DNA of 64,000 bases. Source: Zygaena filipendulae. Lineage: Eukaryota; Arthropoda; Insecta; Lepidoptera; Zygaenidae. Location: assembly GCA_907165275.2 (NCBI GenBank), contig OU015655.1, positions 12,536,501 to 12,600,500 on the forward strand, in the 5' to 3' direction. The notes under the pieces are model-generated. The model was given only the letters and a program-made list of their open reading frames with translations, did not search any database and had not been told where the DNA came from. Both the position numbers and the translations under genes were made by a program. This document shows positions 43,033 through 58,000 of the stretch, in pieces. How positions within the stretch are numbered: the stretch's first letter is position 1; every line of letters starts with the position of its first letter.

Positions 43033-46000
43033 GTAACGGTGATATTATGGTTAGAATAACTTCAAGGGCTCCACAGCCTAGTGTTTTTAAGTTTTCAACG
43101 TGATTACTGTATTTATTTCTCTCATTTCGCCATGTGCTCTCCGTTGTGCGAAGAATTGTAGCAGATAACAGTGTGTGTAGCTAAGTCGAATTAATAGCCC
43201 GCCAATGATAAAAGGGCATCATAGCATTTAAAGATCTACCCTCCGCTCTAAAAGGTCACCAACCATTTAGAGTTTATTACGTTTTATTCATTTATTATTA
43301 CACGCTTACTAAATAATAATAATACAAATCTGTTTAGGTTATTCTGATATGCATTAGGCGAACATTGCTACATAATATTTTTTCCTTTTTTTTGAGGAAA
43401 TGCTACAAAATAACAATAAATTAAGGTACGCTGGTCATAGGTATATTGCAAAAAATGTTCAAATTCACTAGAAATATTATTATCTGGACACTATCACGAA
43501 CGTTTCTCAGTAAATTTCCCTTCGGATTTATTATTGAACCCATATTATTGCTTATCACAGTCGTAACATTATTAATGTGAACGCAAACATGAGGGACACA
43601 GACTGTGCGTTTGAGCATTGTTCTCGTGTCATGATGCGTCTAGATGATTTCTGGCTCTCCGAAGATGACAATTAAGAAGGTGCCCATGACCCGTGTGCAT
43701 GACCTGTATTGACTGCTCAATTGATCTCCTGAGATTTTCCGTCCGCCAAATTGGTCATCACGATACTTAATATGAATGATTCACCGAATTCTCTTTAATA
43801 CAATGTGCCACTTCTTTTGGCTTCTCGTTTGCTATGCTCGCGTATGAATACACTTGCACATAAAAAGTGTTGTTCGTTTGGACAGTGTGGTCTTTATATC
43901 GCCGAATACTGATGGACACGGTGGTCTTGTTGCACGATCAGATAGCTCTCGCGGGGCGTGCACCTCGTTCGGTAGGTAAATTTGGGGAGTTTCTCGGTGA
44001 GAAGGATGAATTTTTAATGTGTTACGAAGTCGATAGTAGCGCGAGCTCGGCTGGACGTGTGAGGATGGCTTCTACGAGACGTCGTTCCAAAGGTTATCTT
44101 GGGTCGGTTCTCTATAGCAGTAAAATTGAATGATATCGTGTTGTAACGTACTCACTGTATTTACCCATTAGCGGTGTAATAACAAATTACGTTAATGTTT
44201 GTAATTTCGATGCCTGGTGAATTTGTCACGTACCTGAGTATAGGCTGAAAGAGACACATCTAAATCCGTTACGCTTTAATACATTTTATAAGTGCATGAA
44301 AAGTTTCTTTCCCTTTTTCTATGTATAAGTAGGTATCTTCTTTACATATTATATTACATCTTACTAATATTAGAAACGCGAAAGTTTGTAAGAATGTATG
44401 GATGGATGGATGGATGGATGGATGGATGGATGGATGGATGTTTATTACTCTTTCACGCAAAAACTACTGGATGGATTTAAATGAAACTTTACAATAATAT
44501 AGCTTATACATCAGATTAACACATATTAGGGTTATTTTTATCCCGGAATTAATTTCAGAGTCGTTTCCGCTGTCTGTTCCCGATAAACTCAAAAACTACT
44601 GAACGGATTTTCATACGGTTATCACCAATATAAAGAGTGATTAAAAAAAAAGGTTTATATCTATAGTTTATCTTGGAATTCCCGCGGGAACTTTAAAATC
44701 ACCGCGGGTGAAACCGCGGGGGATGGTTTGTTTATTATAAAGAGAACACATTTATTTTCTATAATATGTTTGTTTGTAATGAATACCTAAACTCAAAAAT
44801 TACTTAGATTTTAAAAATTCTTTTACCTGTAGGAAGCTAAAGGGACATAGGGTACTCTTTATTCGGGAATTTCCATGCGGACTCCGAAATTAACGCGAGT
44901 AAAACCTTGGGGGATCGACTAGTTTTGTCTCGTGAAAAAGCCGTATTTTTGCTATTGTTTTGAGTCTTGAACTGCAAAAGGCGAAAGTTTGGCAATAATA
45001 GTATCCGATTTGTAACTTACCTTTATAACAATTGACTTCTATTTTTATTTTTGACCGTGGTTGAATGTGCTGCACATACGTACAGATTTTTTCAACCGAT
45101 TATTATCTTCCCTTACACTGGCTCACTCGATTGCAGTTGGATTCTTGAGTGAAGGGGTTCTCTATTTTATTACCTTTCTAATTCACTATTTCCTTCAAAC
45201 AATAATCGAGTGGAGTAGACTGAAAGACAAAGCTCTTGAAGAGCACTGTTAAGGGATCCGATATTGAATCGAAAATAACTCCACAAGCGATGCTTCGAAT
45301 ATTCGCAAAAAGGTGAAATCAGAAGTTATGGTTTACGTATACCTACTTTAGATGTATTATATTATGTATGTGTTGGTGCAAATAAAGGTTGAGGGTCTTG
45401 AGTTTGTTTCCGTGCGATTGTGAGTGTACATGTTGTCGTGTCTGTTACTATTTTTTATCTGAAATGACTCGGTTTGATGCAATTTTTAACATTACTGTTG
45501 AACAAATAAGTAAATTCCTATCGAAAAATGATCAGTCTATCCTTTGGTATATAGATACCTTAATTTTAAGTTCATTTGTAAACCGTAAGGTACCTAACCT
45601 TATGGTCTCCTACGCTCAGCGTTGCCAGTTTTTCCTTTCGGCAAGTCGGTATTTTGAAACTTTTTGAGTGAAAAAAGTGGGATTCTTACGTCGAAAGCTC
45701 CGACATAGTGAAAAAAAATGTATGAATCAGATATTTCTAAATATTTATCTTTTCATTTGAGTTTTAAATTCCGTTTATAGATTATGATATTTTAAATCAG
45801 ATTTACCCCATCGTTAGGTAGTTGAATCTTCTTCGCCTTATCCCCGAAAAGGCACGGCCGAGTTATCTCCGAAAAGCGGGACTGAGCCTGTCCGGGCCTG
45901 AGCGGGACATTTAATTTTGATTTAAAAATCGGGACGTCCCGCCGAAATCGGGACGTCTGGCAACGCTGCCTACGCTCGCGCTGGTCATCGTCTTTCGCGG

Positions 46001-49000
46001 TTTTTTATTGTACCGGTTAGCGATTTGGACTGCTATGCCAGATGTCACGGGACCGATCCCCTATACCGTAAGTCCGAGTATTCATTTATAAAAAGAAAGC
46101 AGATAATTATTATTTAAAATAATAACTACAGTGGTTTATTCAGGGTTATTTTTCAGGAACGGCCCGACAGTGCTGTAGATATTACATTTGAATATGTAAT
46201 ATCTACAACACTGTCGATATCGGTACACGGTATGCTGTCTGGTACGAGTTGTACTTAGTTTGGGACTAGATGGCGCTGTTTGATAATGTCCGATCGTTAT
46301 TATCTAATCTATACTATAGTACAAGAATAGAATCCGCGATTCTGTACATTGAATATTTTTACCTAAAATTAAGAGGGGTGATAAAAGAAGAGTAATCAAG
46401 CCCAAAAAAAAGTTTTTTAAATCCTTTTCTGTCTGTCTGTCTGTCTGTTCGCAATAATCTCCGCATCTACTGAACGGGTTGTCATGCAATTTTCAGTCCG
46501 ATCCGATTTTAATGTCCGATCGTTATTATTGTTAACTAATCAGGGAGGGGTTTTTCCGAAACTACCCAAAGATCGGTATTAATAATTCCATTTTCCCTTG
46601 GATAAAACCGCGGTAAACAACTTAGGCAACGCGAGATGCCCACGTTTGATCGCGAGCGCCTGCCAGCCTACGAGTAATGCTGATCATTTAATTGTATTTG
46701 CTGGTCTCCTTTTATAATTTAATTACCCTTTGGCCTGTCAATTATGCATTGTTCCACTCGACCAGTGTACGTCGAGGTCTATAATACGCGTTACATATAT
46801 GAAGCTTGTGTATCGTTTCAATGCTATAAAACTTCGTCCTGAAAAAATGGCGATTGGCGTTACTTTACCAACGAATTTCAAAAAAGATTTAATAAGTTTT
46901 TTATTTGTAACCAGCTATTCCTCGTACCTTCGCTGGTGTAGCTTTTCAGGATTCCTTCAGGAATCTATATATATATATAAATTAATCCCTATTTCCCTTG
47001 GTAACGGCATCACGCGTGAACGGCTGGACCAATTTCGATGATTCTTTTTTGTTGTGTTTGTTACTGTTAGGAGAAAAAGAATAAAAGAAATTTGGAGTTC
47101 CTGCGAGAGCCCCGAATCACGGTTAGGTAATTGGACCCAATTTTGACGGGACTTTCACTGCCAATTGGCTGGTGTTATAAGGAGTATATTAGGCTACTTT
47201 GGAGTTCCTGCGGGAATTCCGAAACTCACGCAGGTAAAACCGCGAGGAACAGCTAGTTATCGAATAAAAAGCGTCGTATGTGTAAGTCCAGAACATGTGC
47301 TGTCTGTGTGCTAAAGTTCATCCAAATCACTCGGCTGAACTGATTGACAGTGACAAACCTCAAAACATTCAAACGTCCTAACATACATGAGTAGGATTCA
47401 GTGTCATGACTGTGTATCAGTTACCGGCCGCGCCAGTGATAAAACAAAAGTTTTAATTAAATATCGTTCGACTGAGCGATAACACAGTTAAGACAGTGTT
47501 TTGTTTTTTGGTCTGTTTCTGGTTGTGTGCCTCGTTAGCCCTACAAAATAATACAATACAAGAAATATATCGCCAAACCGGAGAGAGTTGCCTATCTTAA
47601 TATTTTAAATACACCATATTACTGATATAAAATGCAAGTGGTTATTTTTATTTATCAGGTTATTTACCGATACAAAACAGCATTAAAAAAACATTGATAA
47701 ATCCTTCAATTCTGTTCTGTAGTGCTGCCCCAGCGTATTGAAAATTTGTCAGCACCCTGCGCATGTCAGGATATGTCAGGAGTGGACGTCTGAGCAGCAA
47801 GTTCACTGATCAGGTTCAGGACATGTGCAAGATTATGCCTGTGGACGACGCCATGGCGTGTCAGGATCGCATAACGGATAGAAGTGGCATCTACTCAGTT
47901 TAATATGAAAACAGATGAGAACCAGTGTCGCCAGATGATTTTGGCACACAAACATTCATTAACGTACCTAACGCCATTTGGTTACATAGTTGGTCTGTTT
48001 TAGATTTTGAGCGTTGAAAAATTGGGGAAAATATATTTGGGTTGTCAGCAAAGGAAGTTTTGGGAAAGTATACTATTAGATATATTTTCTTATTTATTAC
48101 CATGGCGCGCCTGCCCAGCCTACACTGAAAGAAATATTTCACCCAATCTGTTTAGCTTAAACCCGTTTAACTAAAACTTAGTGTGTATAGCTCCTAAACT
48201 ATAGGTGCGTCCTACTATGGCCCTGCTAAATTGCTTTATCTGTGGCAGCTAAATGCCATTATGTTAAACTGTTTTGGTTATCTATATAGTCAAACGTATA
48301 CAAGTATACTTCTTGTGAACTGTAATATATGCTACTAAAGAAAATGTACTATATAATGTACTATAGAAAATTGAGCATTTATTAATAATCAATTAAAATC
48401 GCGGATCAAAATAATCAATTAGATCTTTTTTGATTGAACGCCCACTTCATTTTTCTGTGGCAAGGCTCATAGCAAATGAAGGTTCAACGTTTCTTGGGAG
48501 TAATATTATGTATTTAAAATTAAATGCTCATGTAGGAATGGCGATAAATCTTTAGAACATGGTAATTTCTATTTCTGTAACACCAATATATTAGTGATCA
48601 TTATGTCCATGATGTTATTTACCTCTGTTAACATTTTAACAGAGGTAAATAACAGGTAAAAGGTTTTTGTTTAATTTATGTCTGTTACTTATTGCTGTGA
48701 TTATGTTGATTGTTCTTCAAATAAATTAAGATTTACGACGGTGGGATCCTACTTTTTGGTCCCATTTTTTAGTTTTTACCGTTGGGTCTCATTAATACGT
48801 AAAAGCTTGCGTTCTATTCCCATCGACTTTAAATAGGTATAGTCTTTAACCAATATGTCAAAATTTATGTTTTTATGGCAATATTGGCAGGATAGGATTA
48901 TACACAGCCACTAGACCAAATACGTAATTTATATTTATTTATTTATTTAACAATAGGGATGTGGACTACTTTTGAAAATCAAAATTTTAATTAGTCCGTC

Positions 49001-52000
49001 AGTTGGAAAATAAAATAACAATAGACACGTATTTTTTGCATTTTTCAAATAAATTAAAATATACAGAGATAAAGCGCATTAAAGTTTAGGGTGAGGGGGT
49101 CGTGACGTCACTAACCGCTAAAACCGCCATACCAACTGTCAGAATAGTGACGTCACGCGAAATTTCAACTCAATATATCGCCGTTATTTTTTGATTACGT
49201 AAAAAAAGAAAAAATACATGTCCAATATTTTTTTATTAACAAGACGGATTAAAAAATAAAAATTAGTCAACATGCCCATTAATGCACACAAGGACAACAT
49301 AAAAAGAAAGAAAGTATAAAAGTAAACATGTACAAGGGTCATGCTTATTCCATACAATTTTTTTAATTTCTATTTGTAAGGGTGTCTTCAAAAATTTTTC
49401 TATTGCCACAAAACACGAGTCGCTATAAGTAGCTTCTTGTTTATTATGTTACCTATCTATTATTAACTTAGGTCAGAGGGTAATTGTTATTTAATCTACA
49501 CCAGACCTTTACACAACATCCTAATATAAGACGAATATTATGTTTGCGGATAATATGCTTTATGATATAAATTCCAAGATACTCTCGAAATGAAACAGAT
49601 AAGAGATTCTAGCGCATAGGGCCATTATTAGTATGAAATATATCTTTATAGAGCTTTTAGATATAATATACATCTTCGGAGGAAGCCAGAAAGGGATGTC
49701 ATGTGGCCATAGTGATTTTGGCCCTGAGTCCATTCATCACGTTATTAATAATATATCGCAATTTGTAATTAATTTTTAAGAAAGAATTAAAAAAAAACTT
49801 ATACGACCTACTACGACCCCCTCACCCTAAACTTTAATGCGCTTTATCTCTGTATATTTTATATTATTTGAAAAGCAAAAAATACGTGTCTATTGTTTTT
49901 TATTATTTAACTGACCGACTAATTAGAATTTTGATTTTCAAATATTTAAGCCTGTAACAGAAAGCTAGTGATATAAGTGAAAATAAACTTTACATAATAT
50001 GAGTTTTCACTATAATATCAGTTTAGATTTATTAGTTAGCAGCATATTCACCATGCCTATTGGCGTGCAAATTTCCACAGCTTTAGTCATAAAATTATAA
50101 TAAGTAATATCTTAATATCTTAATATATATATAAATCACGTGTCACGTTGTTTGTCTGCGATGGACTCCGTAACTACTGAACGGATTTTGATAAAATTTT
50201 GTAACCATTTATAATATGGTCCAACTTAAAAGATAGGATAGTTTTTATCCCGGAATTCCCGTGGGAACTCCAGCACTAATGCGGGGAACAGCTAATCACC
50301 GTAAACTAAGTACTGTCGGGTACAAAGAAGGACATAGAGTACTTTTTTCCCGCAACCTCCGCGGGAACTCTGAAATTACCGCGGATGAAATCGCGGGGGA
50401 CAGCTAGTTATATTATATAATATACTAGCTGTCCCCCGCGATTTCATCTGCGGTAATTTCGGAGTTCCCGCGGGAATTCCAGGATCAAAACTATCCTATC
50501 TCTTAAGTTGGACCAAATACAACATAGTGACCAAATTTCATCATGATCGATTCAGTAGTTTCGGAGTCCATCGCGGACAAACAACGTGACACGTGATTTA
50601 TATATATTAAGATAAGATAAGATAAGATAATATAAGATAAGATAAGATTAAGAAGATATGTGAGGAGGTACCTAGCACTTCCCTCAACTTTTTGCTTAAG
50701 CTTACGTAACTATGAAATGCCTTACAACTAAATGAATGACTATATACTTATAGATAGGACGCAATAATTCAATTACGATTCCCAGTTATCGCTGCCAAAT
50801 GATGAATGTACCGCTACACTGATTTATGGGTCAATTAGGGCAATTTTTTATTACTTAGGCACTACAGCCGTTGCCCGCGGATTCAACTGGGTACGGCAAT
50901 GGGCATGTTGACGTTTTTTTTAGTCGGTCTTGTTGATTAATAAAAAATATTGGACACGTATTTTTTCTTTTTTTACGTAATCAAAAAATAACGGCGACAC
51001 ATTGAGTTGAAATTTCGCGTGACGTCACTATTCGGACAGTTTGTATGGCGGTTTTAGTGGTTAGTGACGTCACGAGCCCCTCACCCTAAACTTTAATGCG
51101 CTTTATAGATATATATATACACACTCAGACTGGAAAATGAAACCCTGTGTTCATCACACAACGTCCACCCCCACCGGGAATCGAATCCGGAACCTCTTGA
51201 TTAGCGGGCAGTTACGGTGACCATTGCGCCAATCGGGTCGTAATATATTATAGACTATAATAGCCTTTCTAGATAAATGGGCTATCTAACACTGAAATAA
51301 TTTTTCAAATCGGACCAGTAGTTCCTGAGATTAGCGCGTTCAAGCAAACAAACAAACTCTTAGCTGTATAACAACTATTAGTATCTATAGATGTATAAAA
51401 AAATAAAAACGTGTGGCAGGGGGAACGAAGTTCCTCACGCCTTTTCTTCAACTCCTAATGTTATTAAATGTATGAACTTATACCAATGAGCACACGTAGA
51501 TATGTTAACAGATCCAACCCCGTTTGCCAAGTTGACAATCTATAACAAAAATCGTTAACGACTAGATAACTAAGGAACGTATCGTCATATCACGTGGTCA
51601 CGAAAAATTGTACAAGATTTTACGGTATGACGGTTATTTTTAAGGTCTGAAGTTGCCTGAGAAGCGGGTTGGAAGTAACACTTTTCAGCCCTAAGGAGAA
51701 TCGCTTTCAACTGACAGCTGGATACTGCAGAAACTCAAGTTTTTTTTTATGTCATAGGGGGCATACTTACTGGCCAGTAGCACACCTAATGGTTGATTTA
51801 TGTAAAATAAAATTCACTCATTTTTTTCTTTAGCTAATTCCTATTTTTATTTTGACTTTCCTTGCATTCGTAATGAAAAGCACAGTGTTATCCTCGGGAG
51901 AAAGACTTATTTAGTCCCGAGACGGGGTTTGGCGCCCGAGCGTAGTTACTTTCACCCCTAGGATAACAATGTACTATTTTTCCCCTTACAAAGTTTATCA

Positions 52001-55000
52001 CCCTCTTGGGTGTTGAATTTCCGAAAATCCGTTCTTGGTTCCTTACATCAAAGAGGGAACTACCTATCTATACCTACTGTTTAAATATAATGATTTAAAC
52101 AATTGCGTGATTTGTCATCTTTCGAAAATTAAATAAAATCGAAACTAAATCGTTGAAAACTAGCGCGTTCTGACTAAAACTTAAAACTGATAAAGGTTAG
52201 AAAAAATAATTTCTAGATAATTAAGTATTTTTTATATATTTGTTTTTCTATTCCTATTTTGTTTATTAACGTTGTCAACCGTCAGTATTTTTACCTATAT
52301 ATTTAACTAGCTGTGCCCCGCGGTTTCATCCGCATGAAAGGTTTTTATACAACAACTTTTTTCCCCGACATCCTATTTGAATGAAACAAAGCCTGTATGT
52401 AGCTCCAGGCTAAGCTTAATCTACCTGTGAAAACCGCATGACAATCTGTTCAGTGGGTCGGAGATTATCGCGAACAGACATACAGACAGAAAAGAATATT
52501 AAAAACTTTTTTTGGGCTTGGTTACTCTTCTTTTATCCCCCCTCTCAATTTTGGGTAAAAATATCCAATGTACAGAATCGCGGATTCTACTCTTTTATTA
52601 TAGTATAGAAGAAGATAGATATCATTGATTTTTACTGGTATCCTGCGGTTTCTGTTCCTGAATTCCTTGGTGGATTCCCCAGTCCCACGGCTATCCTGCA
52701 CGGATGGTGTGGTGCTGTTAAACTGATGGTGAGGCCACTGGCGCCGATCGTCGGCCGACCATTCGACCGTTTGGCGCCGCCCTGCAAGAGATAACCCCGG
52801 CACGTTGACCTCTACTCAATATTAGTGTTCAACTAATATCCAGTCATTACTGAAAAGCTGACTGCTTAAGTTAAATAAAGATTACATTTAATAAATAATC
52901 GGTTTCAGTGCCTAAAATAGAATAGTTTTAAGTAGGTACTTAATACGGGCAGACTCCCCCGGAAAACCCTGGATTAAAAAAGTAGGAATTAACGGAAAAT
53001 TTATGCAGGTGAAACCGCGGGGAACTGCTAGTACCTACTTGATAGTATATACTATTTGCTACATTATATTGTATTAATTTATAAAATAACATTTTTATGT
53101 GTATTACAACTAGAAAAGCACAAGGTGCATCGGACATTACAAGGGACTCTGGGTAAGAATAGGTAAATAAACCTTTTAAGCTAGCCTAATATAATTTTTT
53201 TCGAATATACCTACCTTAAATCTTAAACTAACTTTTAAAACAGTGACTGAATATTTTTTAATGTAAATTATAATTATAGATAGATTAAGCTGTACTATCA
53301 ACAAGTACGTATAACTTAAAGCTTAATTACTATACACCTGGTGGGAAATTAATTTTGAAAATCGTTTAGTTTTAATATTTTAATTTTGTAAAATTACGCA
53401 ATCGTGTCTAACATGTTGTTAATATCATTAGCCGCCTAGGACTGTTTTGTATATTTATAAAATCGATAATGTAGGCAAGTAAGTACCCACATTAGTAACA
53501 ATGAAGAAATGTCACAAATAGCTTGTTTATTATGTTTATTGATGAAACAGTCTCGTGTAAAATCAACGCTCGGACGATAAACAAACTAATGATTTACGAG
53601 CGAGAGCTCACTCATCGCGAAGTGGGACGAGCTTCGCTTTCGATCAAACGATGCATGCGACAAGACAAAAACATCTGGTAGGTATTTATGATGAGAAAAG
53701 AAAATAACGCTAACCACATAACCAACGTTCCCGGGCCTACCCAAAGGGTGACCTACCCGCTAAATACCCTGGGGTGTTCCTCCTCCGCGCTTAGCGTCGG
53801 GGCCACGGGAATCGCTTGCCGATGCTCCCCGACGGCGCAGCTAGCACCTACCTAGGGCGTCGCTTGCATGGGCTAGATTAACCACTCGGCGAGTTTATTG
53901 GCTCTTAGCAATAAGCGAAGCTCTTTGTAGTTGGCCTTAGCCTTAGAGCCTGTCCAGATGAGACGTTTTACGCGCGAGTCGAGACCGCGCGTGTTCCCGA
54001 GATACTAGAGCCACATATATACCGTCCAGATGCCCTCGCGCGTGAAACGCTTGCGACGCGTCGGACTCACGACTCGCGCGTTCTCGACTCGCGTGTAAAA
54101 CGCGTCATCTGGGCGGGCTCTAAGGGACAATGGTGCTAAATATGAGTAGATACAGTAGGTACTATAAAATATTTGTGTGCAACAACAATAAAAAAAAAAA
54201 AAAACTAAGAACGAACGGTACCATATGAAAAATGAAAATAGCTTTTATTGAAACAAAAATTGAGTAAAGGCCTGATTAACGTACCTACTTTAGTCGCCAG
54301 CGGGGGCAAGTGCATCTACTATCCCCCTGTAGATCCGCGCCTGCATAGTGGTAGGGTACTTTCTATAGTGTCCGGCTGGTTAGCTACTTGTACCACCTTC
54401 AAGTTGAAAATCCTTCGCCAAGTTTGCAACCGTTCTTCAGCTCCAGCCTCATTTGAAAGCCAGTTCCATTCCACGCTCGGTGTGTGTACAATCTTCGACA
54501 TTAGTTACCCTTACCCAAGTTACAACCTAATAATCGTAAAGGGACATATCGGCGTGACGTATCAACGTGGTCACGAAAAATTAGAAATTTGATTTTACGA
54601 TTCCAGACTATATCTATACTAATATTATAAGAGGAAAGATTTGCGGGGGACAGCTAGTATACAATATATAAAAAATATATACCTACCTTATCTATAATAT
54701 CTATGTATGTGTCAAATTCCAACTACTTAATTCTGTTCAGCCGTTCTGGCGTGATTTATCAACAAACATCAATCCATCCTAACTTTCACATTTATAATAT
54801 AAAATATCTGTTCCTTATGGATCCACCCACAGACAAAATAAATTCACTAGAAAGGCCCTGTAGGCGGGACGGCGCTGATGCAAAGGAAGTTAGAGCATGC
54901 TTACCTTTCCAAAAACTTCTTTAGTATATTATTTTCCACAATATTCCAAAACTGTGAATTTTAAAAACAATGACAGTAAAAACATAACGAAATGGCGGTT

Positions 55001-58000
55001 TAATTATGAATGGTTTGTGCGTGATGAATAGTTTTCTGTGCGACAATCACCGGTAACAAACAGACAAACAAATAAACTCATACCGCAGTTATAATACTAA
55101 GGATAGTATTGTAGTACAGATTAGGGATTCACTTTTAAATACCATTTTTGAACGTTCCAGTGACCTGAAGGAGAGTGTGTTTGCGAAGTTGGACCTCGTG
55201 GACTACTTCAGCCTGGCCTACAACCACCTGACGCAGCTGCCTCGGCACGTGCTGCGCCACCTGCCCCACGTGAAGACGCTGGACCTGCGCCGGAACAAAA
55301 TCGTCACGCTAACCGAAGAAGACTTCAAGGTAACCCCACCAAATGACCCTTCTCAACGTCCATTTTGCTGAAATAATAATAATGATTAGACGTTATAACA
55401 CGGCGCTACCCGGTCCAGGCGCGGTCTGGCCCCCGAAGAAGGTTGTGGTCATGGGTACTCTAAAATCGAAATACGATCGATATACAACGTGTTAATGAAT
55501 TAACTGAAAACTAGAAAGTAGTTTGCTCAGAATCAACTAGCGAATAGATCGTACTATGTTTTAATATAGGTTGTATTTTTTTCATTTTTACTAGCCCATG
55601 TCTAAATTATTTATAATACAATATTTGGCGCGTACGCTGCCCGCAGCAAACAATTCGAACCGGTAGGCGCGGGCGTAGCGCTTGGAATTTCGTAGATAGG
55701 TCACCTCCAAACTTATGTAGAATAACTTTTAAAATATATTTTTTTTTGACATAAAATGTATTTTATTCACATTATTGCTTATTTTTTAAATGGGGTGTAT
55801 CAGGTTTTCAGTTGATTCATTAACACGTTGTATAGTATTGTACTAGCTGCTGTTCCCCACGGTTTCGCTCGCGTTAATTCGGAGGAGGTGCGGGAAGTCC
55901 GGGATAAGAGTACCCTTTTCCTTTTTTATAGCCCCTGACAACGTTTAGTATGCAAAATTTAATGCAGTTTCACCCGTTTTATTTTCGGAGTTCCCGCGGG
56001 AATTACCCGATGTCCTTTTTGTACCCTTGACAACGTACAAAATTTCATGACGATCGGGCGTGAAAGCGCAGAAACAAACTCACTTTCGCATTTTTAATAC
56101 ATTCTAGGACACAAATTATTATTGTCATTGCCGTATCGTGAACAGAAAATTTAGGAAAAATATAGGTAGCAGGTTTATTATAGTTAAATTTGGGCTCCAT
56201 ATCTAATGTGATGAATACAAGAAAATCTTCTTGCTAAATAAAGCCATTGTGAACAATTCAGAAAAAAAGTAGAAGAAACACTGCTTAGAAAGGGGAGAAG
56301 TGAAAAAAATTCGCGGCACTAGATCGTAATGGAAATGATGGCTTTTGAGCAGGTATTTCCGTAAATGTTCAAAGTGGCACATGAATTTAAGAGCTCTGTG
56401 GAGAGAGATTGTGTATTTATTTATTATATAATGATTGGGCATAAACAAGTGGTGATGCTTAATGTAGAATTGGGTGTTTTCCAAGGCATCAAAATCAAAA
56501 TTCTAATTAGTCCGTCAGTTAGAAAATAAAAAGATAATAGACACATATTTTTTGCTTTTTCAAATTAATGAAAATAAACATAGATTAAGCGTATTAAAGT
56601 TTAGGGTGGAGGACTCGACGTGACGTCATTTTTCGGTACCTATAAGCTCCGTACAAACTGCACCGGGTTGTGACGTCACGTGGAATTTTAACTCAATGTA
56701 TCGCCGTTATTTTTTGATAATGTAAAAAAAGAAAAAATACGTGTCCAATATTTTTTATTAAGTTACACGACGGACTAAAAAAAATTTAGTCAAGTAGCCA
56801 ATTACTTGCTCGGTTACTTACCGCACGTTTTTGTTTGGGGTTATCTCTCAAGTTTTTTTTATTATGCTTTATCTGTCATATTTGTATAAAAAAATTAGTA
56901 AGTGTATCAATGCTTGTGACTACATAATTGCATTTTAGCTTTTGTTATTTTTTATTAATTGTTCTTCGAATAGTGAGTCACGACTATGTACAGTGCATAT
57001 AATATACGGTAATTGTTGACACTCCATGCAACCGTGGCGTATATATTTAGTTCTATTTTTATTTTCGACTTCACAATTCACACACTTATGTTTACAAACT
57101 CTTTTATTGGAATGATCGCTTAATGTTTGCGTCAGAAGTCAAAGGTCGTTACTTGGTAGTCGATTATTCTCACTTAGTTTTTTTGTGAATGAGAATCCAA
57201 GTTTACCTGTTACCCACGTGTTACCCCTAAAACCAGTATAGTCGGCATCGCGCAAATAGCTAAAAACTCTTGACGTACCTAATTTTTTGCACTTTATTGC
57301 AGTAAGAATGAACAATTGAAAAATGTCTAAGCTATTTTTGAGGTCGATTGTACCTAGCAAAATAGCTCTTTGCTTCAGCCCTACTTTTTTTTTCAGAATA
57401 ATGTTGCCGTTGTGGGTTCTACATGTTTAATTCCCTTTGTGTTCCCTTAGAAACAACACTAGTTATACAACGTGTTAATGAATTAACTGAAAACTAGAAA
57501 GTAGTTTGCTCAGAATCGACTAGCGAATCGATCGCACTATGTTTTAATATAGGTTATATTTTTTTCATTTTTACTAGCCCATGTCTAAATTATTTATAAT
57601 ACAATATCTGTCGCGTACGCCGCCCGCAGCAAAAAAATCGAACCGGTAGGCGCGGGCGTAGCGCTTGGAATTTCGCAGATAGGTCACCTCCAAACTAATG
57701 TTGAATAACTTAGTATAAATTTTTTCGACATAAAATATATTTTAATCATATTATTGTTTATTTTTTAAATGGGGTGTATCAGGTTTTCAGTTAATTGATT
57801 AACACGTTCTATAAAAATATTTACTGTGCTATTATTTTAAATTTACATGTTTCTACTTACAATAAAAGACTCGATACCCGCGGGAATTCCGGGAAAAAGT
57901 ACCCTATGTCCTTCTTTATACCCCTGACAACGTGTACGCAAAATTTCATGATGATTGGTTGAGCCGTTACAGCGTGGAAGCGTATAACAAACAAACTAAC

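Noticed and set aside
46000..46080. tRNA gene
   Set aside because: Box-like motifs are present but no acceptor stem or cloverleaf can be drawn; treated as a SINE head remnant.
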